A stretch of DNA of 27,921 nucleotides from an uncultured Brachyspira sp. (GCF_949287625.1 NZ_CASEGO010000079.1:1-27921), one strand, 5' to 3'. Shown: positions 1-7,983, counted from the stretch's first letter. The notes: generated by a model from the sequence alone, not told the origin. Translations and numbers: made by a program.

Positions 1-85
1 GCAATTACTAGAACTTTATATTTTATATATACGTATTAAATGTAGTGTATATCCATAAATTTAGGCTAAAAATACAGTTCTTTTG

Positions 86-211
86 GTTCTTTTATACCAC
101 GCCACAGGCGGACAGACGTCATAAAAGAACTGGGGTGTGGGGCAAAGCCCCATATATTAAAAACAAAATATAACTTCATTTTTGACAAACTATATTTGTT
201 TAGGTATATAC
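86..211 (-). repeat. Dispersed GC-rich repeat element, copy 1 (reverse orientation)
   Basis: Read on the minus strand this starts with the family end TATACCTAAACA followed by atatagtttgtca (right side, 184-211). It then has a GC-rich hairpin (TGGGGC 138-143 / GCCCCA 147-152) and a second perfect 10-bp inverted repeat (GTTCTTTTAT 86-95 / ATAAAAGAAC 121-130). The same end and core motifs recur near 1554, 3585, 13749, 23871 and 24271. No coding capacity is visible. The rest of 1-457 holds only the promoter listed separately and AT-rich sequence in which I see nothing else. The second end of this copy was not found and may be degraded. Confidence 0.6.
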
Positions 212-416
212 TAAACAATTTTATCTTGTCAGTTTTTTATTAACTTTTTCAAAGCCAACCTAATACTAAAGTACTTTCTTTGCAGCAGTAATTCAGTATT
301 ATAATGTATGCAAAACAGACCCTCTGTGTGCTTTATGGTTGTGAGTTAAAATTATTAATTACAAATAAAATTAATTTTGAAACAATTTTGGTAAAATATG
401 ACTATAACTCATAATA

Positions 417-444
417 TTGACAATTTATACATAAAAGCTATAAT
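417..444 (+). promoter_or_regulatory. Sigma-70-type promoter for the 470-1541 operon
   Basis: TTGACA (417-422) and TATAAT (439-444) are separated by 16 bp, both perfect consensus hexamers. The start codon lies 25 nt downstream of the -10 box, after a GGAGG ribosome site at 460-464. Confidence 0.75.
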
Positions 445-469
445 ACGAAAAATATAGTTGGAGGTTTAT

Positions 470-853
470 ATGATATTAGATGAAATAAGGAAATATTATG
501 ATCTGATAAAAACAACTGAGCTCAAGCCGCTTTATGAAGATGATTTTCAATTTGAGCTTCTAAGAAACAGAGAAGAACTTGAAAATCATATAAATGATTT
601 AGATGATTATGAAAAAACAAGAATAAGAAATGCTGTAACAGATGAACTAAACAATTCTAAAGGAGTTGTATTTTATAGTTCTGAGAGTGCTGGAGATGTT
701 TATTCAAGTATAGAAGATTTTTTAGTTTATCTGCTTAATGAGATACTATATCAAAAATTATTAGTAAAAAGTGAAGGTAAAAAACTATCATCATATTTTA
801 TGGAACTTGAAATAAGCATCAAAAAACTTCTTGTAATGATTTGGACTAAGTAG
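470..853 (+). CDS. Hypothetical acidic protein, 127 aa
   Basis: I do not recognise this family. The protein is soluble-looking and rich in Glu, Asp and Lys, with predicted helical stretches and no signal peptide or membrane segment. The reading frame is open from a TTG at 458, but the GGAGG at 460-464 sits 5 nt before the ATG at 470 and would lie inside the longer form, so I take 470 as the start. It is the first gene behind a consensus promoter. Only 19 nt separate it from the downstream lipoprotein gene, so the two are almost certainly co-transcribed. No function is inferred. Confidence 0.75.
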   Translation: MILDEIRKYYDLIKTTELKPLYEDDFQFELLRNREELENHINDLDDYEKTRIRNAVTDELNNSKGVVFYSSESAGDVYSSIEDFLVYLLNEILYQKLLVKSEGKKLSSYFMELEISIKKLLVMIWTK

Positions 854-872
854 TTTATATTGGGGGATTACA

Positions 873-1541
873 ATGAGAAAAAATTATCTATTATATACAA
901 TTGTTTTAATAGTTATGTTAACTTCATGCTACAGACCAGCAAAATCATATTTCAATGTAGTATCATCAAGCAAAGAAAATGATAATATAAAAGTTGTAAT
1001 AGAAGCTAAAAAATCTGGAAGACAATCTGAAAATATATTTTTGATTTCTAAGTTTTTAAATGATGATGATGTTATAGTCAATACATCTATGTCACAGATA
1101 GGACCAATGATGTTTGATGCTGGAAAATATGAATTTAGCGTTCCTTTTCCTACAAACTCATTTAGTAAATACACAAACTTTATTGAAGAAATACAGCCTG
1201 AAAAAGCTCAGCGTATGGCACAGAGCGGAGGATTCGGAAGCAGCTTTTTTACGTATATGATGCTTATGAATCTGATGGATAATAGAAGACCTGTGTATTA
1301 TGATGATTATGGAAGAAGAAACACTGTAGATAGAGATTATTATGATACTAGAAGAACTACATACAATAATAGCAGCAGAAGTATAAAAAACATATTTAAT
1401 TCATCTTCATCTAAAAAAACAACAGTAAATAATAATAACAGCAGCAGTTCTAAAAGACGTACACTATTCAAGCAAAACTCTGGAAGTTCTACAAGAAAGA
1501 AAAGTACATTCAGACGCTCTTCTACTAGGAGAAGAAGATAA
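873..1541 (+). CDS. Putative lipoprotein with a long basic Ser/Arg/Asn-rich tail
   Basis: The N-terminus is a lipoprotein signal: MRKNY, a hydrophobic stretch, then a lipobox ending LTSC with the acylated Cys at about residue 19. The mature protein should therefore be membrane-anchored outside the cytoplasm. Residues about 30-105 look like a small beta-rich domain that I cannot assign. From about residue 150 to the end (222) the chain becomes low-complexity, with runs of Ser and Asn and many Arg and Lys, ending in RRRR. Such a strongly cationic tail is unusual for a lipoprotein and could bind an anionic polymer (peptidoglycan, lipooligosaccharide or nucleic acid); that is inference. The ATG is preceded by a G-rich ribosome site (gggggatt). 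It is the second gene of an operon with the 127-aa protein. Confidence 0.75.
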   Translation: MRKNYLLYTIVLIVMLTSCYRPAKSYFNVVSSSKENDNIKVVIEAKKSGRQSENIFLISKFLNDDDVIVNTSMSQIGPMMFDAGKYEFSVPFPTNSFSKYTNFIEEIQPEKAQRMAQSGGFGSSFFTYMMLMNLMDNRRPVYYDDYGRRNTVDRDYYDTRRTTYNNSSRSIKNIFNSSSSKKTTVNNNNSSSSKRRTLFKQNSGSSTRKKSTFRRSSTRRRR

Positions 1542-1553
1542 TTTATTATAATA

Positions 1554-1706
1554 TATACCTAAAAAGATATAGTTTGTCAAAAAATAAATTTTTAAATTTA
1601 GTATTTGTGTGGACTAGCCCTACGAAGTACAAGTCGTGCCACATCCCCATTTTGTGACGCTGTACGCCTCGCTCTGCGTGCCGTAGGCAGGCGAAAAGAC
1701 TGCATC
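1554..1706 (+). repeat. Dispersed GC-rich repeat element, copy 2
   Basis: It begins with the family end TATACCTAAA then agatatagtttgtca. About 85 nt (1554-1640) align nearly base for base with 3585-3673, differing by a few substitutions and short indels. The core is GC-rich and contains CGCTCTGCGTGCCGTAGGCA (1670-1689), identical over 20 nt to 24325-24344. It finishes with the shared gactgcat motif. It fills the gap between the convergent lipoprotein and FAH-family genes and encodes nothing visible. Confidence 0.7.
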
Positions 1707-1740
1707 TAATTTATAATTGGTTTTAGAACAAGCAGCTTAT

Positions 1741-2625
1741 TTATTCTACAAAGTTTATAAGCTCTCCTATGCCTTCTATAGAGCATGTTATTTTATCACC
1801 ACGCTTCATATATTTAGGAGGATTAAATGACATTCCAACACCTCCCGGAGTTCCTGTTGCTATGATATCTCCAGTTTCTAATGTCATACCTTTTGATATA
1901 TCAGAAACCAAATAATTTATATTATATATCATATATTTTGTATTTGAGGATTGTCTTAATTCATCATTTAAAATACTTTTTACTTCAAGAGGAAATTTTA
2001 TATCATCTTTATAAACTATACAAGGTCCCATAGCACTGTAAGAATCTAAACTTTTTCCTTTATACCATTGGGAATGACGTTTTTGTATATCCCTAGAAGA
2101 TATATCATTAAAAATACTGTATCCAAATATGTAGTCATTAACATCTTCTGGATTTATGTCTTTTGCAGTTTTCCCAATAATTACAGCAAGCTCAGCTTCA
2201 TAATCAAGGCATTCATCTAAATCAAATCTTCCTTTTATCTTATCCCCAAGTCCTATAATTTCTATAGCTCTTTTAGAAAAATATACAGGGGCTTTAACTT
2301 CTTTAAAATCTTTCATATCTTTTTTAATTTCAGATAAATGATCATTATAATTAACACCTACGCATATAATATCATGGATAGGTTTTCTTATAGGTGAAAG
2401 TATCTGTACATTTTCAAGAGAATAAGAACGCGTACAATTCTCCTCAGCATATTTCAATTTTTTTAATATATCATCATTCATCATTTTTATTAGCTGAATC
2501 ATAGGATTATCATTTGCTTTGAAATCTGGGATTATTTCATTTATGGCTATTACTTTTTTTTCATCCTTACTTAATATGCCAATAGATTCTGTATTATTCC
2601 ATTCTACAAAAGATACAAATTTCAT
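1741..2625 (-). CDS. Fumarylacetoacetate hydrolase (FAH) family protein
   Basis: This is a soluble 294-aa enzyme of the FAH fold, which hydrolyses or decarboxylates/isomerises diketo-type acids with a divalent metal. The family signatures are in order: HDIICVGVNY at about 84-93, the metal-binding YEAEL around 142-146 (E143 and E145), NDISSRD with D174 at about 173-179, and the late loop TGTPGGVG at about 257-264. Length matches the usual 280-300 aa. The region before residue 80 is the small N-terminal domain typical of bacterial members. The ATG is preceded on its strand by CGGAG at suitable spacing. It stands alone, convergent with the lipoprotein gene and divergent from thymidine kinase, so context does not reveal the substrate. 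The exact reaction (acylpyruvase, oxaloacetate decarboxylase or HHDD isomerase type) cannot be set from sequence alone. Confidence 0.88.
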   Translation of the reverse strand: MKFVSFVEWNNTESIGILSKDEKKVIAINEIIPDFKANDNPMIQLIKMMNDDILKKLKYAEENCTRSYSLENVQILSPIRKPIHDIICVGVNYNDHLSEIKKDMKDFKEVKAPVYFSKRAIEIIGLGDKIKGRFDLDECLDYEAELAVIIGKTAKDINPEDVNDYIFGYSIFNDISSRDIQKRHSQWYKGKSLDSYSAMGPCIVYKDDIKFPLEVKSILNDELRQSSNTKYMIYNINYLVSDISKGMTLETGDIIATGTPGGVGMSFNPPKYMKRGDKITCSIEGIGELINFVE

Positions 2626-2837
2626 TTACTGCTCCGTTTATAAAAATTGAAAAAAGCAGCATTATCATAGCTTAAAAAATAAAAAGCTCTATATAAAAAA
2701 TTTAATGATGTTTTAGACAATTTTTAAAAAGTTTTTTAATTTATAATAGTGTTTATTATATTATAATAGATTTGTAATTGTTTTTCAATATGCTGTAATT
2801 TTTAAAATTATTTTTGAATTAATGCTGTATAAATAAT

Positions 2838-2866
2838 TTGATATATACACAATTAAATGATATAAT
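2838..2866 (+). promoter_or_regulatory. Promoter for thymidine kinase
   Basis: TTGATA (2838-2843) and TATAAT (2861-2866) are separated by 17 bp. The possible upstream TTG start at 2838 lies inside the -35 box, so it cannot be used from this promoter. That supports the ATG at 2919 as the start of the gene. Confidence 0.6.
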
Positions 2867-2918
2867 AAAAAACTATAAAAAGTATTTAATTATAATAAAT
2901 TGCGGATTTTTCTTTAGT

Positions 2919-3506
2919 ATGAATCATTTAATCACAGGACCAATGTTTGCAGGAAAGTCTAAATATCTGATAAAGACATTAGACTATCTATTAATGGAAA
3001 ATAAAGACATAAAAATATTATTTATATATCCAGCTATTTCTTTCAGAGGATATTTCTGCCGAGACAAAAATGTATATTTAGATAAAAGAATCGATATAAT
3101 TACCGAAGAGGAAATTGAAAAAGATTTAGGAAATAATATAGAGCGTATTTATCAATATATTTCAAAGTATAATGTTATAGGTATAGATGAGTTTTGCTTT
3201 TTGAAAGAACCTAAAATATTTGCTGATTTAATGAAAATGTGCGGTAATGATAATATAGACTTCTGCGTAGCTTCTCTTGATATGGATTATAAAAGAAATT
3301 ATTGGGAAAGTGTATCAAATCTTATAGAGGAAGATTTGATAGATATTCATACAAAAGTATTTGGTAAGTGCGAATGCGGAAGAAAGGGTATATATTCAAA
3401 AAGGATAGCGAAAGATGTTGATAGAGTTGTAATTGGAGATGATATATATAAATGCGTTTGCAGATACTGTTATGAAGGCGAAGATGAAGAAAAATTTGAC
3501 CTATAA
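2919..3506 (+). CDS. tdk: Thymidine kinase (type II, TK1-like)
   Basis: This enzyme phosphorylates thymidine to dTMP with ATP in the salvage pathway. The 195-aa length from the ATG at 2919 matches the usual ~190 aa. Walker A is GPMFAGKS (residues 7-14). The lid-side motif IGIDEFCFL (88-95) carries the probable catalytic Glu91. SLDMDY (119-124) corresponds to the family's G-L-D-x-D strand. A structural zinc site is suggested by C151/C153 and C181/C184, although the first pair is spaced C-x-C and the family normally has C-x2-C, so the exact ligands are uncertain. The frame continues upstream to a TTG at 2838, but the predicted promoter overlaps that region and the extra residues precede the universal N-terminus, so I reject the longer form. 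The ribosome site is weak. The gene is monocistronic and divergent from the FAH gene. Confidence 0.88.
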   Translation: MNHLITGPMFAGKSKYLIKTLDYLLMENKDIKILFIYPAISFRGYFCRDKNVYLDKRIDIITEEEIEKDLGNNIERIYQYISKYNVIGIDEFCFLKEPKIFADLMKMCGNDNIDFCVASLDMDYKRNYWESVSNLIEEDLIDIHTKVFGKCECGRKGIYSKRIAKDVDRVVIGDDIYKCVCRYCYEGEDEEKFDL

Positions 3507-3584
3507 TAATTGCTAAAAATCAAAAACGATAAAAGTTCTATAAATACAAAGTATGTAGCTAGCTATAAAAATAAGTGCTGATTC

Positions 3585-3842
3585 TATACCTAAACAGATA
3601 TAGTTTGTCAAAAAATAAATTTTTAAATTTTAGTATTTGTGGGTACTAGCCCTACGAAGTACACAGTCGTGCCTTCGGCGGCGAAATGCTGCATTTCAGT
3701 CTAAATTTAGTAATTTATCCTACATATAAAACATAATTGGTACGATTTAATAATAATTTTAATACTTGCACTTTTTGGTTCTTTTTGCGGCGGGAAAAAG
3801 AACAATAAAAAAATTGACAAACTTAAAAATTTTCAGTATATA
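3585..3842 (+). repeat. Dispersed repeat element, copy 3, with both ends visible
   Basis: The left end is TATACCTAAACAG then atatagtttgtcaa. The right end (3814-3842), read on the minus strand, is TATATACTGAAAATTTTTAA then gtttgtcaa, so both ends share TATA...GTTTGTCAA as imperfect terminal inverted repeats. The inside has the GC-rich block also present at 1613-1640, a ctgcat motif at 3688-3693, and a hairpin GTTCTTTTT / AAAAAGAAC near 3779-3802 like that of copy 1. The 29-nt right end matches 13749-13777 exactly in reverse complement. At about 258 bp with no ORF it resembles a MITE-type non-autonomous element. Confidence 0.65.
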
Positions 3843-4072
3843 CAAAATTATAACTACTTTAATAAATTAACAAATCAAAAAATAATTGATTTTTTTGATA
3901 ATTTAGTATAAACTTTTCTTATAAATATCATTCGGAAGTGTAGGCAAATGTTTTTTTCTTTAATTTATTATTTTCCTCTATAATATCATAAGTAGGCAGT
4001 TAGCTTACATTTAAAATTCAGAAATATAAATAATTCTTTATTTATAAATAAAATATTACAATATTTAAGGAG
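3843..4072 (+). promoter_or_regulatory. Leader and promoter region of the peptide-transporter operon
   Basis: This is the gap between the repeat and the binding-protein gene. It contains an AT-only hairpin around 3878-3901 (atcaaaaaa / ttttttgat), a good -10 box TATAAT at 3979-3984 with only a weak -35 (TTCTTT at 3956-3961), and AAGGAG at 4067-4072, 8 nt before the ATG at 4081. No clear operator or riboswitch was recognised. Confidence 0.35.
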
Positions 4073-4080
4073 TATGCAGT

Positions 4081-4923
4081 ATGCATAAACAAATTTTAAT
4101 TCTTTTATTCTCGTTATTGTTAACGATTTCATGCGGATCTTCTTCAAAAAGCAGCACAAAAAATAAGGTAGATATAAAAATAATATCTATGGCTGTTGAA
4201 GAGAAATCATTAAATGTAATGAGAGATATACTTTCTAAAAATGGATTTAATCCTACTATTAATATGCTTCCAGACTATGCCAGCTTTACAGGTCAGTTGG
4301 AAGCTAATAATTATGATATAGCAATTAACAGCTGGAATACTGTAACAGGAAACCCTGATTATGCCGTAAGATCATTATTTTTAAGCGACGGAGATTATAA
4401 CTATTCAAAAATATCTAATGCTCAGCTAGATGAACTTATAGAAAAAGCATCTGCAGAGTCATTTGCTGATTCTAAGGCTACATATTCTGAAATAGAAAAA
4501 ATTATCATAGATGAAAATGCATATATCATACCATTATATAATAGAGTAAAAACTCAGGCATTTAATAAAACTATTGTAGATGAAAATACTGTAAAAATAT
4601 ATAAAGCAGCTTCTATTAATGCTGGTGAGATATCATTTGTAGATAAGAGCAAAAATGAAACTGAACCTTTATATATAAGTCAGACAATATCTTCTTTAAC
4701 TTCATTAGATCCAATAAAAGGAAATGACGGTTCTATCAATTTTATTAATAATCAAATGTATGTAAGAATAGTTACTTTAACTACTAATGATCAAATAAGT
4801 ACAGAAAATTCTTTATCATATAACTATGCTATAGCAAGCGGCAATAAAGATTATTATTTTGTTTTAAGAGATGATATATATTTTGCCAAAGTAGAAAATA
4901 AAAAAGCAGCTGACAGCGGATAG
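4081..4923 (+). pseudogene. Peptide ABC-transporter binding lipoprotein, 5' part (permuted; ends at in-frame TAG)
   Basis: This is an SBP_bac_5-family oligopeptide-binding lipoprotein, first gene of a Dpp/Opp operon, with a signal peptide and lipobox TISC (Cys18). What follows is out of the usual order. Residues about 29-188 read like the C-terminal lobe: MRDILSKNGF, then YDIAINSW, GNPDYAVRSLF, ISNAQLDELIEKA, IIIDENAYIIPLYN. Only from about residue 196 does the normal mature N-terminus appear: LYISQTISSLTSLDP, then YYFVLRDDIYF. The frame stops at TAG 4921-4923, inside the segment that in the family leads to the 'A-DVVFS' motif. The next codon resumes the same frame, and the missing half follows to 5871. 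AAGGAG lies 8 nt before the ATG. Either the gene is inactivated by one base change or the TAG is an assembly error; a 280-residue product could not form the full two-lobe receptor. Confidence 0.8.
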
Positions 4924-5871
4924 AGAGTAGGAGCAAGTGATGTTGTATTTTCATTAAATAGAGCAAAAGACAGAAACAGTGTACCTAATCATAGAACATA
5001 CAGTCTTCACAGCAGTATGGAAACAATATCTATAGTAACAGATATAAATGAACTTAAAAATACTAAAACAGATACAAGCGATGTTTATACAGAACTTTCT
5101 AAAAATTTACCAGCTCCTATATTATCTCTAACTTCTGTAACTTCTCAGGCGGATAATAAAAACGGAGTATATCAGGTAGTGAAAGTTACAACAGTAAAAC
5201 CATTCCCTCAAGTTCTTAATTACTTAGCACATCAGTCTGCAGGTATAGTAAGCGAAAAACAAATAAAAAAAGTAAATACTTATAATGTTGCTAATTATGA
5301 TCCTCAAAAAGATATATGTTATGGAGATGAATCTACTATAACAGAAGGAAACAGCTATAATAATACTTTGTATACAAGCGGACAATATATTGCAGTGTAT
5401 AAAAATGATTATGAAGTAGTTTTGGAAAGAAACCCAGGGTTTATGAAAGATACTGATAAATTCCCTAAAATAAAAACAGTAACTATAAAATTTATAAAAG
5501 ACTTAGATGCAGCTGTATCTTCATTAAGAAGCGGCGATATTTATGTATTATATGATATAGTAGCTGATAAATTAAAAGTAATAGAAAGCGACAGTAATTT
5601 AGTTCTTCAAACAATGCCTAGTAATGCTTTAATATTTGCTTTTCTTAATATGTCAGACGGACATGTTACTAAAGATATTAATATAAGAAAGGCTGTATTA
5701 TATTCAGCTGATCAAAATGCCTTTATTGCTGTTAATGACGGTTATGGCTATAAGGCTTATACTACGCTTAGTCCTTTGGTTGATACAGGCAATACTTTAA
5801 CTGCTGATAAAAGTAAAGTTCAGCAATATTTAAAAGCATATGAAGAAAGCAAAGTTTCTTCCAATCAGTAA
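4924..5871 (+). pseudogene. Peptide-binding lipoprotein, 3' part (same frame, downstream of TAG)
   Basis: This continues the same reading frame after the TAG with RVGASDVVFSLNRAKD, the conserved motif following the N-terminal strands of SBP_bac_5 proteins. It then has the rest of the N-lobe in normal order: a YTSGQYIAVYK strand, the VVLERNPGF motif, KIKTVTIKFIKDLDAA, LRSGDI, IFAFLNMSDG and DINIRKAVLYSADQ. It ends at KVQQYLKAYEESK, where ordinary family members go on into the C-lobe; here that lobe is encoded at the start of the gene. An independent start exists only at the ATG at 5017, which would give a cytoplasmic 284-aa fragment without signal peptide, so I regard this as the tail of one 595-aa gene. 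An intercistronic hairpin follows before the permease gene. Confidence 0.78.
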
Positions 5872-5884
5872 TTAATTATTATTG

Positions 5885-5927
5885 AGCAGTTTTATAAGAT
5901 TATATTTTTATGTCTTATAGAACTGCT
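5885..5927 (+). promoter_or_regulatory. Intercistronic hairpin between binding protein and permease
   Basis: AGCAGTTTTATAAGA (5885-5899) pairs over 15 positions, with one G-T wobble, with TCTTATAGAACTGCT (5913-5927). No T-run follows, so it is more likely an mRNA-stabilising or processing hairpin than a full terminator. Such hairpins commonly let the binding protein be made in excess over the membrane subunits. Confidence 0.55.
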
Positions 5928-5951
5928 ATTATATGTAAAAAGAGATAGAAA

Positions 5952-7343
5952 ATGGATAATATTATTTTCTCTATTATAAATAATTTTGAAAAAATGCAGA
6001 GAATATTCTTGTATAGAATAGCTGTTATAATTTTGGGTATATTTACTTATATTTTTATATGGTGCAAAAAATTTTTTCTCTACGGCAGATATAAAAAATC
6101 TCATTCTTACCAATCTTTCAATTTGGATAATGATACTCAATATCAGGAAAAAGAATATTATCAGCATATAGAAAAAGAGATAGAAATATTAGGAAAAAAA
6201 ATAAGCGAAGCAGAAAAAAAAGAGAGGGTAAAAAAATATATAGAAGAGCAAAAGAAGATAAAAGAAAAAGAGAGAGATGCAAAGTTTAAATCTAATTTTA
6301 CCGATTCTGCAGTATTAAGAAGTTTATTAGAAAATAAAATATTTTTTGTGTATTCTATAATATTTTCCTTTCCTATGTATATTCTTATATATTTATTTTC
6401 AAAATGGTATATGAAGTATATATTTGAAAGACTTGTAATGATGATATTTGTAATGCTTGGTGTAATTTTTTTAGTATTTACTATACTTTATATTTCTCCT
6501 ATGGACAGTGCTTTAAATATTTTAGGTCAGGATGCTACAAGAGAGCAGATAGAAGCATTCAATAAATCTTACGGACTTGATAAGCCTTATATAGAGCAAT
6601 TATTTAATGCTTTTAAAAATATTATTACTTTTGATTTGGGAAAATCTTATGTAGGAAATGAAGATATATTTTCTGCCATTGCCCGTAAATTTCCAGTAAC
6701 TTTATCTATAGCATTTTTATCGCTTTTGCTTGCTGTAATAATAGCCGTACCAGCGGGAATAATTTCTTCTATAAAACAGTATTCTTTATTTGATTATCTT
6801 TTTATGCTTTTTGCTTTGATAGGATTATCGATACCAAATTTCTGGATAGGCTTAATACTGATACTTAATTTTTCTATTAATATGAATTTGCTCCCTTCTA
6901 CTTTTTCTGTAGGAGATTTTAAATCATATATAATGCCTGTTATAGTATTGGGTACAGGTTTATCAGCAAGTGTTGCAAGAATGACAAGAGCTTCTATGCT
7001 TGAGATAAAAAGTTCCGACTTTGTACTTACTGCAAGGAGTAAAGGTCTTAATGAAAACATTGTTATATTCAGGCATATTTTTAAAAATGCTTTAATACCA
7101 ATAATAACAGTTGTAGGTATGCAGCTTGGATCTATATTGGGAGGGGCTGCTGTTACAGAGAAGGTATTTAATATAAGCGGTATAGGAAGTTATATAGTTG
7201 ATAAGCAGTTTATACCTGATATACCTGCAGTTTTAGCTGGGGTTGTTTATGTTTCTATAGTTGTGAGTATTGTTAATTTGATAGTAGATATATTATATGC
7301 TTTTTTAGACCCTAGAATAAAATCCAATATGAAAAATTATTAG
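5952..7343 (+). CDS. dppB: Peptide ABC-transporter permease, DppB/OppB family, with a 153-aa N-terminal extension
   Basis: The core (from about residue 154, MKYIFERL) is a normal 310-aa DppB-type permease. It has an N-terminal membrane helix, the soluble YGLDKPYIEQ segment, five further helices and the ATPase-docking EAA loop (ARSKGLNENIVIFRHIF, about 361-377). In front lies an extension absent from ordinary members: a membrane helix at about 22-38, a charged Glu/Lys-rich probable coiled coil at about 68-115, and a second helix at about 131-150. An in-frame ATG at 6411 would give the canonical length but has no ribosome site, whereas the ATG at 5952 follows a purine-rich AGAGATAG. The whole frame is open, so I keep the long form. 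It lies 80 nt after the binding-protein gene in the same operon. Whether it moves dipeptides, oligopeptides or nickel cannot be told. Confidence 0.85.
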   Translation: MDNIIFSIINNFEKMQRIFLYRIAVIILGIFTYIFIWCKKFFLYGRYKKSHSYQSFNLDNDTQYQEKEYYQHIEKEIEILGKKISEAEKKERVKKYIEEQKKIKEKERDAKFKSNFTDSAVLRSLLENKIFFVYSIIFSFPMYILIYLFSKWYMKYIFERLVMMIFVMLGVIFLVFTILYISPMDSALNILGQDATREQIEAFNKSYGLDKPYIEQLFNAFKNIITFDLGKSYVGNEDIFSAIARKFPVTLSIAFLSLLLAVIIAVPAGIISSIKQYSLFDYLFMLFALIGLSIPNFWIGLILILNFSINMNLLPSTFSVGDFKSYIMPVIVLGTGLSASVARMTRASMLEIKSSDFVLTARSKGLNENIVIFRHIFKNALIPIITVVGMQLGSILGGAAVTEKVFNISGIGSYIVDKQFIPDIPAVLAGVVYVSIVVSIVNLIVDILYAFLDPRIKSNMKNY

Positions 7344-7362
7344 AAAAAATAGGAAATAAAAA

Positions 7363-7972
7363 ATGGATTATAAGAAAAAATTAGAAGAAAGTAAGTTTAT
7401 TAAATTCAGAGAATACAGCTCTCTCAATTTTGCTGTTGGGGCTTCTTTATTTATAGGGGTTATTATACTTTTATTTTCACTAGATTTTGCTAAAAAGAGT
7501 TTTAATATTTTATACAATTGCTGCAGCATTATTATATTTTTTATCATCTTTAGTATCATATTTAGTACTTATAAAATTAAAAAAAGATGTAAAAAATAAT
7601 AATGATATATCTGTTTCTACTAGAAGATTGGGATTTATTCTTATATTCTTTTTAGTATTTGCAAATATATTTACAGCTTCATCTGGTTTTCTGCTTATTG
7701 CAAAGAAGAAAAAACTTGAATATATATTTATGTTTGAGGCTTTTTTGATAAATATATCTATTATATTTGTATCTGGGGTTAATTTATTTAAAGAGATTAT
7801 TCCTGATAATTTTTATTTTGGTATAATTATTTTAATATTAACATCATTATTTTATATAGCATCAATGTATTTAGTTTCTGTAAAAGAATTAAAACCAAAC
7901 AGAAAACTTTTTTGTTTTATTTCTGCTGTATTGATTTTAACTATATTCTTAGGAAATATTTTGCATTTTTAG
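7363..7972 (+). pseudogene. Six-helix membrane protein of unknown function, split by a +1 frameshift
   Basis: The ATG at 7363 (AGGAAA upstream) opens a frame with a charged N-terminus and a membrane helix, NFAVGASLFIGVIILLFSLD. After an A5 run at 7491-7495 this frame turns into out-of-phase sequence and stops at 7599. The adjacent frame opens just there and runs to 7972 with about five more hydrophobic helices. Removing one A joins them into AKRVLIFYTIAAALLYF and a smooth protein of about 202 aa. Without the correction the second part would have to start at a TTG (7487) lacking a ribosome site. I see no known family. It lies between permeases B and C of the peptide transporter, 19 nt after the first, so it was probably an accessory subunit. 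It could instead be a sequencing error in a homopolymer. Confidence 0.6.
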
Positions 7973-7983
7973 CTGGTATTACT

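Noticed and set aside
929..1174. Minus-strand open frame opposite the lipoprotein gene
   Set aside because: It lies wholly inside a gene with signal peptide and ribosome site and has no such support itself.
3585..3842. Riboswitch or T-box leader of the peptide-transporter operon
   Set aside because: The structured sequence also occurs in unrelated gaps and in the opposite orientation, so it is a dispersed element and not an operon-specific leader.
4921..4923. TAG read as pyrrolysine or programmed readthrough
   Set aside because: No pyl genes or recoding signal are visible, and spirochaetes are not known to me for this; a plain nonsense mutation or sequence error is simpler.
7487..7499. Programmed ribosomal frameshift at the A run
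   Set aside because: AAAAAG is only a weak slip site, and no following hairpin or upstream ribosome-like stimulator was seen.
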